From assembly GCA_029261855.1 (NCBI GenBank), contig JAJDAN010000032.1:248001-312000 (forward strand): a stretch of DNA of 64,000 bases, in the 5' to 3' direction. A program made the translations under genes and the position numbers. Below the pieces are notes generated by a model that saw only the letters and a program-made list of their open reading frames with translations, was not told the origin of the DNA and searched no databases. Origin of the DNA: Deltaproteobacteria bacterium (GTDB lineage Bacteria > Myxococcota_A > UBA9160 > UBA4427). Every line of letters begins with the position of its first letter. The stretch's first letter is position 1. Shown here piece after piece: positions 57,392-64,000 of this stretch.

Positions 57392-58996
57392 GTGACCGGC
57401 GGGGAAGCACCGGTTCTCGTAGTCGGCGCCGGACCGACGGGCCTCACCCTGGCCTGCGAGCTGGCGCGCCACGGGGCGACGGTGCGGATCATCGACAAGC
57501 TCCCCGGGGTGTTGCCGTGGTGCCGCGCCACCGGGATCCACGCGCGCAGCCTCGAGATCTTCCAGGACCTGGGGATCGTCGACACCTTCGTGGCCGAAGG
57601 CCAGAAGGTCCTCGGCATGAACCAGTTCGCGAACGGCCGGCGCTTCGCGCACGCGCGTGTCAGCGCCGTCGACTCGCCGTACCCGTTCACGCTGGCGCTT
57701 GGACAGAACCGGACGGAAGAGATCCTCGAAGACCTGCTGAACCGCCTCGGGGTCGAGGTCGAGCGCGAGACCGAGCTCGTGGCGATGAGCGAGCGGCTGG
57801 ACGGCCTGGACGTCGTGCTCACGCACGCATCGGGCGACGAAGAGCGGACGTCGGCCCCCTGGTTGATCGGCTGTGACGGCGCCCACAGCACGGTGCGCCA
57901 TCTGAACCGACAGCACTTCCCGGGCGAGATGGACCCGCACGCGTTCGTCATCGCAGACGTCGCGCTCGACGCTGGGATCGAAAACGACGAGTGGTACGCC
58001 TGGCTGAGCGATCGCGGCCTGCTTCTGCGCTTTCCCCTGCCAGAGGGTCGGTCCCTGCTGGGCGGGACCCTGCCCGAGAGCCAGAACGAACGCACCGAAG
58101 CGCCGACCCTCGCCGAGATCCAGACGCTGATCGACGAGCGGGGCCCGGCGGGCGCGCGCGTGAGCGACCCGCGCTGGCTGGCCTGCTTTCACGTCCACTA
58201 CCGGCACACGCGACACTACCGCCACGGCCGCAGCCTGCTCGCCGGCGACGCGGCGCACGTCCACAGCTTCCTGGGCGGCCTCGGCATGAACACCGGCATC
58301 CAGGACGCCTACAACCTCGCCTGGAAGCTGGCCCTGGTGGTGCGCGGTCGCGCGCCCCTCTCGCTCCTGGACAGCTACGAGAAGGAGCGCTGGTCGGTGG
58401 CCGAGGGCGTGGTCTCGCTGACCCGTGCCGCGACCGAGGACCTCGAGGGCTTCGGCCACCTGAGCCCAGCGGAACGCGAGCGACTCTTCCGGCAGAAGCC
58501 GGTTCCCGAAGTCGAGCGCATGGGTCAGGCGCGCCACGCGGAGGAGCTCGATCTGGACTACCGCAAGAGCCCGGTGTGCATGGAGCGCTGGGGCCACGAC
58601 CCCTTCGAAGCGGGGCCGCACGCCGGCGCCGAGGCGGTCGACGTGGCGGACCTGCAGCTCGGGGGCCGGACCTGCACGCTCTTCGACCTGCTCCGGGGGC
58701 CGAAGCACGAGCTCCTGTGCTTCCCGGGCGACGGACCGGACCGGGGGGATCTCGCGGAGCTGGCGCAGTCCGTGAACCGTCTGTTCGGGGACGTCGTGGA
58801 CGTGCACGCCGTGGACTTCGACGCGGGACCGGGAGTCGCCAGCTTGCGGGATCCGCGCCAGAAGCTCCGCCACCGCTACGGCGTCACTTCCGAGAGCGTC
58901 TACCTGATTCGGCCGGACGGCTACGTGGGGTATCGCAGTCGACGCGCTTCGCTACCGGCGCTGCGGGAGTACCTGGACCGGGTCTTTCTGCCCTAG
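57392..58996 (+). CDS. FAD-dependent aromatic-ring monooxygenase (PheA/TfdB-like)
   Basis: Flavin monooxygenase of 534 residues. The FAD-binding GxGxxG is in VLVVGAGPTGLTLACELARHG, DG motif in LIGCDGAHSTVR, and GD motif in SLLAGDAAHVHSFLGGLGMNTGIQDA. The C-terminal thioredoxin-like domain (LGGRTCTLFDLLRGPKHELL to SVYLIRPDGYVGYRS) is typical of phenol-hydroxylase-like members. Likely hydroxylates an aromatic compound; substrate unknown. GTG 57392 is 10 bases after the DUF4404 stop. Convergent with the GST-like gene (4-base overlap). Confidence 0.9.
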   Translation: MTGGEAPVLVVGAGPTGLTLACELARHGATVRIIDKLPGVLPWCRATGIHARSLEIFQDLGIVDTFVAEGQKVLGMNQFANGRRFAHARVSAVDSPYPFTLALGQNRTEEILEDLLNRLGVEVERETELVAMSERLDGLDVVLTHASGDEERTSAPWLIGCDGAHSTVRHLNRQHFPGEMDPHAFVIADVALDAGIENDEWYAWLSDRGLLLRFPLPEGRSLLGGTLPESQNERTEAPTLAEIQTLIDERGPAGARVSDPRWLACFHVHYRHTRHYRHGRSLLAGDAAHVHSFLGGLGMNTGIQDAYNLAWKLALVVRGRAPLSLLDSYEKERWSVAEGVVSLTRAATEDLEGFGHLSPAERERLFRQKPVPEVERMGQARHAEELDLDYRKSPVCMERWGHDPFEAGPHAGAEAVDVADLQLGGRTCTLFDLLRGPKHELLCFPGDGPDRGDLAELAQSVNRLFGDVVDVHAVDFDAGPGVASLRDPRQKLRHRYGVTSESVYLIRPDGYVGYRSRRASLPALREYLDRVFLP

Positions 58997-59763
58997 AAGT
59001 CCAGGGGCAGGGCCAGGTGATCGCGGTAGATGCGGTCCCGGTGCTCGAGCAGGATCGGGTCCGCGGCGGCGAGCCCGGCGTCGTCGGTCAGCGTGTAGCC
59101 GGCGCGCAGGAAGTCGTCCATGGCGCACTGTTCGGCGGGGAGTGGCGCGACCATCGCCGCGAAGGCCGCCCAGTAGATGTCCATGGCGGACAGGGCCGAC
59201 CCCACGAAGAAGTCGCTGCCGCGCTCGCGTTGCTGCTTCAGGGTGTCCGAAAGCAGGGTCAGGATCTCCACGACGCGACGGTCCGCCACGGCGGCCTGCT
59301 CGGCCGAGTAGCCGTACTTGTTCGCGAGTCGCGCGATCGGCGCGGGCGCCGCGTCTCCCGCACGCGCCAGGATGGGGTGCAGCAGCTGCAGGCGGCGGCA
59401 CCAGGCGAAGCCCATCTCGCTGCCGATCTCGTGCAGCAGGCCGAACATGAAGGCGCGCTCGCGCGGGTCGGCGGGGATCAAGGACGGCGTCGGCTCGAGG
59501 CGCTCGGCGAGGAACAGGATGTCCGACCAGCCGATGCGCGCGGGCTCGTCGTCGAAGACCGCCTGGGGGGCGTTGTCGAAGCCCGTCCATTCGAGCAGCG
59601 CCTCGTTGGGCATGCCGCCGGACTGGCGGACCGGCACATACGGGATCTTCTTGACGTGGAAGACGCCCTTGGCCGCCTCGCCCCACGGCCCGGGCACGCC
59701 CGCAGTCAGCACCAGGCGCAGGCCGGACATGCCACGTGCTTCGTCGACTTCCACGTAGGTCAT
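58993..59763 (-). CDS. Glutathione S-transferase-like protein
   Basis: A 256-residue thioredoxin-plus-helical protein. LRLVLTAGVPGPWGEAAKGVFHVKKIPYVPV is the N-terminal thioredoxin-like region, FDDEPARIGWSDILFLAERL sits where the cis-proline/SNAIL motif is usually found, and the helical C-domain includes GSDFFVGSALSAMDIYWAAF. The classical Ser/Cys start is weak, so transferase activity is uncertain. ATG 59763. Confidence 0.78.
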   Translation of the reverse strand: MTYVEVDEARGMSGLRLVLTAGVPGPWGEAAKGVFHVKKIPYVPVRQSGGMPNEALLEWTGFDNAPQAVFDDEPARIGWSDILFLAERLEPTPSLIPADPRERAFMFGLLHEIGSEMGFAWCRRLQLLHPILARAGDAAPAPIARLANKYGYSAEQAAVADRRVVEILTLLSDTLKQQRERGSDFFVGSALSAMDIYWAAFAAMVAPLPAEQCAMDDFLRAGYTLTDDAGLAAADPILLEHRDRIYRDHLALPLDF

Positions 59764-59797
59764 CTGGATTTCCTCTACTCGTCCGAGCTGCCGGGAT

Positions 59798-60055
59798 CTA
59801 CCCCAGGATATCGACGGGATCGCAGTCGAGTCCGGCCGCCACCAGGCACAGGGTGTCGTAGGCGATCGGCTCGTTGCGCTCTTCGATGCAGGACAATTGC
59901 TCGGGGGTGATGGTCTGCCGCAGCCCGGACGAGCGGCGGCTGGCTTCGGCGATGGCCGTGATGAGCTCGCGGGGCGGCCAGCCGCGCTCGTGGCGCATGC
60001 GTCGCACCACCAGGCCGGCTGGCCTCACCTTGCGGGTCTGGTCGTCGTCATCCAC
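59798..60055 (-). CDS. XRE-family helix-turn-helix regulator
   Basis: An 85-residue Cro/CI-type DNA-binding protein: VVRRMRHERGWPPRELITAIAE (helices 1-2) then ITPEQLSCIEERNEPIAYDTLCLVAAGLDCDPVDIL (recognition and last helices). It is divergent from the hypothetical gene at 60079 with only 23 bases between start codons, so it may regulate that pair. Confidence 0.82.
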   Translation of the reverse strand: MDDDDQTRKVRPAGLVVRRMRHERGWPPRELITAIAEASRRSSGLRQTITPEQLSCIEERNEPIAYDTLCLVAAGLDCDPVDILG

Positions 60056-60078
60056 GCGGCGAGTGTAGACTGTCGGCT

Positions 60079-60483
60079 GTGGGGATCGAGCTGTTCGAAA
60101 GGGCCGTCAGTGGTGGCGGCCAGCTGCTGCGCGCCGAGATCGCGCCACTGGGCAGCAATACCGACGTCGTCGCGGCGCTGCTGTTGACCCTCGACCTCGG
60201 TCGCATCGCCGTTACCGCCGAGCCCGCCGAGCAGGCCCTCAAGGTCGAGTATCTCGAGACCGCCGACGCCGCGCCGGGCGGTCTGCAGGACGCCAGCGAG
60301 GAAGAGCCGTGGTGGCGTGTGCTCGGCAGCCCGATCGCCCGGGCCTGGTCCACGGCTTCCGAACGGGGAGGTCCGTCCGGAGTCTGCGTGCAGTTTCGCG
60401 GTGACGACCAGAATCCGCGCGTCGTCAGCCTCGTGCCCCGAGCGGGCGCCATCGCCATCCGTCTCGAAACCCCGCCCGCCTGA
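60079..60483 (+). CDS. Hypothetical protein, divergent from XRE regulator
   Basis: A 134-residue soluble protein (GIELFERAVSGGGQLLRAEIAPLGS, DVVAALLLTLDLGRIAVTAE, CVQFRGDDQNPRVVSLVPRAGAI). No motif recognised. GTG 60079 is the only reasonable start; TAGACT lies ten bases upstream and might be a -10 box, which would make the message nearly leaderless. Followed after 31 bases by the amidase gene. Confidence 0.65.
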   Translation: MGIELFERAVSGGGQLLRAEIAPLGSNTDVVAALLLTLDLGRIAVTAEPAEQALKVEYLETADAAPGGLQDASEEEPWWRVLGSPIARAWSTASERGGPSGVCVQFRGDDQNPRVVSLVPRAGAIAIRLETPPA

Positions 60484-60514
60484 AGGACCGCGCAAGCGCG
60501 CACTGGAGATCCGC

Positions 60515-61969
60515 ATGTCCGACACCTCGTTTCATGAGCTGACTTCCCTCGATGCCACCGACCAGGCCGCGCTCGTGCAGCGCGGAGACATCACGCCTCT
60601 CGAGCTGGTCGAAGCGGCCATCGGCCGGGCGGAACGGCTCGGCAAGGATCTCAACGCGATCATCCACCCGTCCTTCGAACGCGCTCGCGAGCGCGCGGCG
60701 TCCGGCGACCTGCCGGAAGGCCCTTTCCGCGGCGTGCCGTTCGCGATGAAGGACATCGGCGGAGAGGAGGCGGGCGAGCCGATGCACGCTGGCCTGCGCT
60801 GCGCGAAGGAAGCGGGTTGGAAGTCGAGCTTCGACGCGGGCTTTACCCAGAAGACCCGCGCGGCCGGGCTCGTATCGATCGGTCGCACGAACACCCCCGA
60901 GCTGGCATTGCTTCCCACGAGTGAGCCCGACGCGTATGGACCGACCCGCAATCCGTGGAACACGGCGTACAGCTCGGGGGGCTCTAGCGGCGGTGCATCT
61001 GCGGCGGTCGCCGCCGGGATCGTTCCCGCCGCCCACGCGAGCGACGGCGGTGGCTCGATTCGCGGGCCCGCCAGCATGTGCGGCCTGGTGGGGCTCAAGC
61101 CCACCCGCGGTCGCAATTCTTTCGGGCCGGGTCTCGGCGAACGCTGGTCCGGCTTCTCGTGCGAGTTCGTCGTCAGCCGCAGCGTGCGGGACAGCGCCGC
61201 GCTACTCGACGTCACCAGCGGTCCGCTGCCCGGCGATCCCTACTACGCACCGCCGCCGGAGCGTCGTTATGCGGATTCCTTCCGCGACGATCCCGGCGCG
61301 TTGCGGGTGGGGCTCATGACCGCGGGCCCGCGCGGCTCCGACGTCGCGCCCGATGCCGTGGCCGCCGCGGAGAAGACGGCCCGGGCGCTCGAAGCCATGG
61401 GCCATCACGTGGAAGAGTCGCATCCTCCGGCCCTCGACGATCCGCAGGTGGTCGCCACCTATGTGGGCATCGTGAGTGCCAACGTTGCACGCGCGCTCGA
61501 CGCCTGGGGGGAGAAGCTCGGCCGCGACCTGACGACCGACGACGTGGAGCCCCTGACCTGGGCCCTCGCCGAAGCGGGTCGCAGTATTGCGGCGCCCCAG
61601 CATCTGGCGAGCCTCGAGTTCGTGCACGCGCTCGGACGCCGCTTCGCCGAGTGGTGGGACAGTGGCTACGACATCCTGCTGACACCCACCCAGGCGGCTC
61701 CGCCGCCGAAGATCGGGACGATCGCGTCCACCGCGGCCGAGCCGTTGCGCGCGTTCTTCCTGGCGGCGCCATACGGCGTCTACACGTTGCCGTTCAATCT
61801 TTCCGGACAGCCGGCCATCTCCGTGCCTTCGCATTGGACCGACGAGAACCTTCCCGTGGGCGCCCAGCTCGTGGCGGCGTACGGCCGGGAAGACCTGCTG
61901 CTCCAGGTGGCTTCCCGGCTGGAGGACGCGGTAGGCTGGCTCGACCGCAGACCCGCCTGCTTCGAATGA
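60515..61969 (+). CDS. Amidase signature-family hydrolase
   Basis: Ser-cisSer-Lys amidase of 484 residues. The lysine is in [11 protein letters not shown], the cis-serine in [17 protein letters not shown], and the nucleophile region in [23 protein letters not shown]. It most resembles 6-aminohexanoate-cyclic-dimer hydrolase-type members; a GatA role is unlikely because gatB/gatC are absent. CTGGAGATC precedes ATG 60515. Substrate unknown. Confidence 0.9.
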   Translation: MSDTSFHELTSLDATDQAALVQRGDITPLELVEAAIGRAERLGKDLNAIIHPSFERARERAASGDLPEGPFRGVPFAMKDIGGEEAGEPMHAGLRCAKEAGWKSSFDAGFTQKTRAAGLVSIGRTNTPELALLPTSEPDAYGPTRNPWNTAYSSGGSSGGASAAVAAGIVPAAHASDGGGSIRGPASMCGLVGLKPTRGRNSFGPGLGERWSGFSCEFVVSRSVRDSAALLDVTSGPLPGDPYYAPPPERRYADSFRDDPGALRVGLMTAGPRGSDVAPDAVAAAEKTARALEAMGHHVEESHPPALDDPQVVATYVGIVSANVARALDAWGEKLGRDLTTDDVEPLTWALAEAGRSIAAPQHLASLEFVHALGRRFAEWWDSGYDILLTPTQAAPPPKIGTIASTAAEPLRAFFLAAPYGVYTLPFNLSGQPAISVPSHWTDENLPVGAQLVAAYGREDLLLQVASRLEDAVGWLDRRPACFE

Positions 61970-62004
61970 AGGACGGATGGGTCGGATGAGCGAGAGGTCG
62001 TACG

Positions 62005-62409
62005 ATGAGTGACAAGGTGAACAAGAGCGACTCGGAATGGAAGGCGCAGCTCACCCCGGAACAATTCCAGGTGGCGCGCCAGGCGGGCACCGAACGCGCC
62101 TTCTCGGGCAAGTTCTGGGACTGCAAGGACGACGGCGTCTACACCTGCATCTGCTGCAACGCAGAGCTGTTCACTTCCGACACGAAGTACGATTCCGGAA
62201 GTGGTTGGCCGAGCTTCTTTCAGCCGATCTCCGACGAGGTCGTCATCACCGAGACGGACGACACGCTGGGTATGCGCCGCATCGAGGTGAAGTGTGCGCG
62301 CTGCGACGCCCATCTGGGGCACGTCTTCCCGGACGGGCCTGCTCCCACCGGTCAGCGCTACTGCATGAACTCCGCGTCCCTCGACCTGAAGCGGGGTTCC
62401 GATTCCTGA
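62005..62409 (+). CDS. msrB: Peptide-methionine (R)-S-oxide reductase
   Basis: Reduces methionine R-sulfoxide. The fold has [19 protein letters not shown], zinc cysteines in CICCNAELF and [28 protein letters not shown], and catalytic Cys in RYCMNSASL. Length 134. It ends GGT TCC GAT TCC TGA C; this stop context matters for the next gene, whose frame is +1 with respect to msrB. Confidence 0.96.
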   Translation: MSDKVNKSDSEWKAQLTPEQFQVARQAGTERAFSGKFWDCKDDGVYTCICCNAELFTSDTKYDSGSGWPSFFQPISDEVVITETDDTLGMRRIEVKCARCDAHLGHVFPDGPAPTGQRYCMNSASLDLKRGSDS

Positions 62410-63091
62410 CTCCGGGCCCCAGTCCAGGCCGCAATCCAAGCCCCAGTCCAAGCTCAAGGCGGTCTTCTGGGACAACGACGGGGTGCTGGTCGACACCGAG
62501 CCCCTGTTCCTGCTGGCGACGCGCGAACACCTCGAGCCCTACGGCATCGACGTCAGCGAAGCGCTCTACGTCGACTACTGCATGCGCCGGGGCCACAGCC
62601 TGTTCGACCTGGTCGCCGAGCAGGGCGTCGGCGACGACGAGGTACGCCGGGTGCGCGATGCCCGCGACGCTCGCTACATGGACCTGCTGCGGGACGGCGT
62701 GCGCGTGATCGACGGCGTTCGCGATGCGTTGGCGGCCCTCGCCGGCCGTCTCCCCATGGCGATCGTGACCGCCTCGGGTCGCGAGCACTTCGAGATGATC
62801 CACCGGCCCCTCGGCCTGCTCGGGCACTTCGACTTCGTGCTCGCCCAGGGCGACTACGAAAATCACAAGCCGCATCCGGACCCGTATCTCGCCGCCGCCC
62901 GGCGCCTGGGCTTCGACCCTTCCGAGTGCCTCGCGGTGGAGGATTCCGAACGCGGCCTGCAGGCGGCGGTGGCGGCGGGCATGCCGTGCGTGGTCATTCC
63001 CAGCGGCCTGAGTCGGGGCGGCGACTTCGCCGGCGCGCGCCGGGTGCTCGCGAGCGCCGCGGAAGTCCCGGGTCTCGCACTGGGGCGCTGA
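62402..63091 (+). CDS. HAD-superfamily phosphatase lacking a normal start codon
   Basis: Beta-phosphoglucomutase-like HAD hydrolase: nucleophile motif [12 protein letters not shown], motif II VTASGRE, lysine in [11 protein letters not shown], and motif [14 protein letters not shown]. The open frame follows TGA 62387-62389, yet the first usual start is GTG 62483, after the catalytic aspartates. Possibilities: ATT 62402 start, +1 frameshift from msrB at TCC-TGA-C (62404-62410), or a one-base assembly error. The pre-domain segment repeats [12 protein letters not shown]. Confidence 0.7.
   Translation: MPDSGPQSRPQSKPQSKLKAVFWDNDGVLVDTEPLFLLATREHLEPYGIDVSEALYVDYCMRRGHSLFDLVAEQGVGDDEVRRVRDARDARYMDLLRDGVRVIDGVRDALAALAGRLPMAIVTASGREHFEMIHRPLGLLGHFDFVLAQGDYENHKPHPDPYLAAARRLGFDPSECLAVEDSERGLQAAVAAGMPCVVIPSGLSRGGDFAGARRVLASAAEVPGLALGR
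62418..62453 (+). repeat. Three imperfect 12-bp units between msrB and the HAD domain
   Basis: CCCAGTCCAGGC, CGCAATCCAAGC and CCCAGTCCAAGC lie end to end. In the HAD frame they encode [12 protein letters not shown], a four-residue repeat that would form a flexible linker. The repeat may have arisen by slippage and could be the site of an indel. Confidence 0.8.
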
Positions 63092-63095
63092 CTCC

Positions 63096-63536
63096 CTAGC
63101 GTGCCAGCGGCGAGTCGCTCGGGTGTAGCTGAACCGCGTGTGAACGCGAGGCGTCCACCAGCAGTCCGACCCAGCGGTCGCGCAGGCCGTACTTCTCGCG
63201 CAGGTCGGCGCGCAGACGCGGCGCCGCTCCGGGATCGCCGTCGACCCGCGCGCGGTAGCTGCCCGAGAGGGCGCCCGAAAGCTCGTCGGTGCGGAACTCG
63301 AGAACCGGGTCTTGCTGTACGTCCAGGAACCAGCCGTTCTCGGGCGCGCCGGCCTCGACCCACAGCTCGCCGTCGCGCACCACGTACCAGACATGGGTCT
63401 CGCGAGGTTCTCCGTCGGGCTGCCGGGTCTCGAGCACGGCGACACCACCGGACTCGAGCGCCCACCAGGTGAGGGCGACGAAGGCGACCATCCCAACGGC
63501 GAGAGTTGCGAGAACGGCGAAGACCTTCCGGATCAC
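63096..63536 (-). CDS. DUF385/nitroreductase-like split-barrel protein with membrane anchor
   Basis: A 146-residue protein: one N-terminal helix (VFAVLATLAVGMVAFVALTWW), then a split-barrel domain (VLETRQPDGEPRETHVWYVVRDGELWVEAG, NGWFLDVQQDPVLEFR) resembling deazaflavin/F420-type nitroreductase-fold proteins. Cofactor unknown. GTG 63536 overlaps the stop of the upstream zinc-ribbon gene (GTGA). Confidence 0.75.
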   Translation of the reverse strand: MIRKVFAVLATLAVGMVAFVALTWWALESGGVAVLETRQPDGEPRETHVWYVVRDGELWVEAGAPENGWFLDVQQDPVLEFRTDELSGALSGSYRARVDGDPGAAPRLRADLREKYGLRDRWVGLLVDASRSHAVQLHPSDSPLAR

Positions 63537-63829
63537 GACTCGGAAGAGTCCTTTCCAGGCCCCGCGTGTGCCGCGGACGCCGGCACCACCAGGCTCAGCG
63601 CGACCCACCACGCGATGGAGAGTACGAGTGGTCCGGGAACCGCCAGCTGGATCGACGTCACGAAGCCCGCGACGACGGACAGATCAGCCACGACGGTGTG
63701 CAGGATGCGGGGCCAGAAGGAGAGTCGCACCTGCACGCCGCACGCCGGGCAACGCACCTGCGCGCGAAGCGCGATCCGCAGACGCGCGGCCGGTGTGATG
63801 ACGTTGGCGTGGCATCCGGGGCACTGCAC
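63533..63829 (-). CDS. Zinc-ribbon membrane protein
   Basis: A 98-residue protein with CPGCHANV and, about 25 residues on, CPACGVQV as a zinc ribbon, then two hydrophobic helices (TVVADLSVVAGFVTSIQLAV and PLVLSIAWWVALSLVVP). Unknown function. Coupled to the DUF385-like gene by a stop/start overlap and three bases after the TM2 gene stop. Confidence 0.65.
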   Translation of the reverse strand: MQCPGCHANVITPAARLRIALRAQVRCPACGVQVRLSFWPRILHTVVADLSVVAGFVTSIQLAVPGPLVLSIAWWVALSLVVPASAAHAGPGKDSSES

Positions 63830-63832
63830 GTT

Positions 63833-64000
63833 TCAAGCATTCGCCTCGTCGACCTGCTCGTTGAGGGTCCAGAAGTCGTACAGGATGCCGAGCCCGAAGA
63901 AGCCGAGGGTCAGAAAGTACAGGATCGCCGAGATCCACTTGTTGATGTACAGCCGGTGGATGCCGAACACACCGAGGAAGGTCAGCAGGATCCAGGCGAC
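63833..64000 (-). CDS. TM2-domain protein (partial, cut at window end)
   Basis: Reading the minus strand from the window edge to TGA at 63833-63835 gives 55 residues: AWILLTFLGVFGIHRLYINK, then ILYFLTLGFFGLGILYDFWTL and NEQVDEANA. This is the TM2 domain (two helices joined by a short loop, G-x-H-R/D-x-Y signature) found in small membrane proteins. The N-terminus lies outside the window. Confidence 0.82.
   Translation of the reverse strand, partial: VAWILLTFLGVFGIHRLYINKWISAILYFLTLGFFGLGILYDFWTLNEQVDEANA

Overview
The window is GC-rich (about two thirds G+C by eye), densely packed bacterial chromosome with no rRNA or tRNA gene, CRISPR array or complete mobile element that I can see. A bifunctional class A penicillin-binding protein, GspA/GspB-type secretion helpers, a periplasmic quinoprotein dehydrogenase, lipoprotein-like and DUF1329 exported proteins point to a Gram-negative cell. 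The mix of paired ArsA ATPases, plasmalogen-type alkyl-DHAP synthase, HupR-like sigma-54 regulator, amidohydrolase/SDR genes and hydroxyectoine synthesis suggests a deltaproteobacteria-like lineage (Myxococcota, Binatota or a neighbour), probably free-living and salt-exposed. This placement is inference.

Layout. 1-6200: the end of an unknown gene, then a divergent osmolyte locus: aspartate kinase on the minus strand facing ectA-ectB-ectC-ectD and a sodium:solute symporter, the last four joined by stop/start overlaps. 6197-8996: a decayed PLP-decarboxylase gene, a carboxymuconolactone decarboxylase-family protein, an acyl-CoA ligase and a tiny zinc-ribbon protein. 9033-12305: two coupled ArsA/Get3-like ATPases and a BtuF-like binding protein. 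12442-18044: an AMIN-domain membrane protein behind a candidate sigma-28 promoter, type II pantothenate kinase on the other strand, and a gspA-gspB pair. 18064-23040: a double Usp, a CaCA antiporter, then a CNNM/CorC-type protein, a fused diadenylate cyclase-YbbR protein and a small unknown. 23073-27654: DUF4097 protein, rhomboid protease, Nudix hydrolase, alpha/beta hydrolase and a DUF1329 protein.

27718-33136 is a metabolic run: an unknown protein, an amidohydrolase, two SDRs and an alkylglycerone-phosphate synthase. 33164-41218 is an envelope and signalling block: PBP1A, histidine kinase and sulfatase-like lipoprotein on the minus strand (translationally coupled), then glutathione synthetase and a sigma-54 response regulator. 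41219-41633 is noncoding with a perfect 17-bp inverted repeat, ahead of a large exported cysteine-containing protein and an O6-alkylguanine methyltransferase. 44491-47863 is an aauBEDA-type aromatic amine dehydrogenase operon with a cytochrome c. 47891-52742 carries a ceramidase-like membrane protein, DUF1330, cystathionine gamma-synthase, LOG protein, Aat, a GNAT acetyltransferase and a GFA-type zinc protein.

52776-57381 holds the least familiar system: a zinc-ribbon TolQ/ExbB-like channel protein coupled to two single-pass coiled-coil proteins whose C-terminal ends look paralogous and TolR/ExbD-like, set divergently from a J-like/PEGA/EF-hand membrane protein and a DUF4404 protein. I consider this the best candidate for an undescribed machine. 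The rest (57392-64000) has an aromatic-ring monooxygenase, a GST-like protein, an XRE regulator, an amidase, msrB followed by a HAD phosphatase that lacks a normal start codon, and membrane proteins ending in a TM2-domain protein cut by the window edge.
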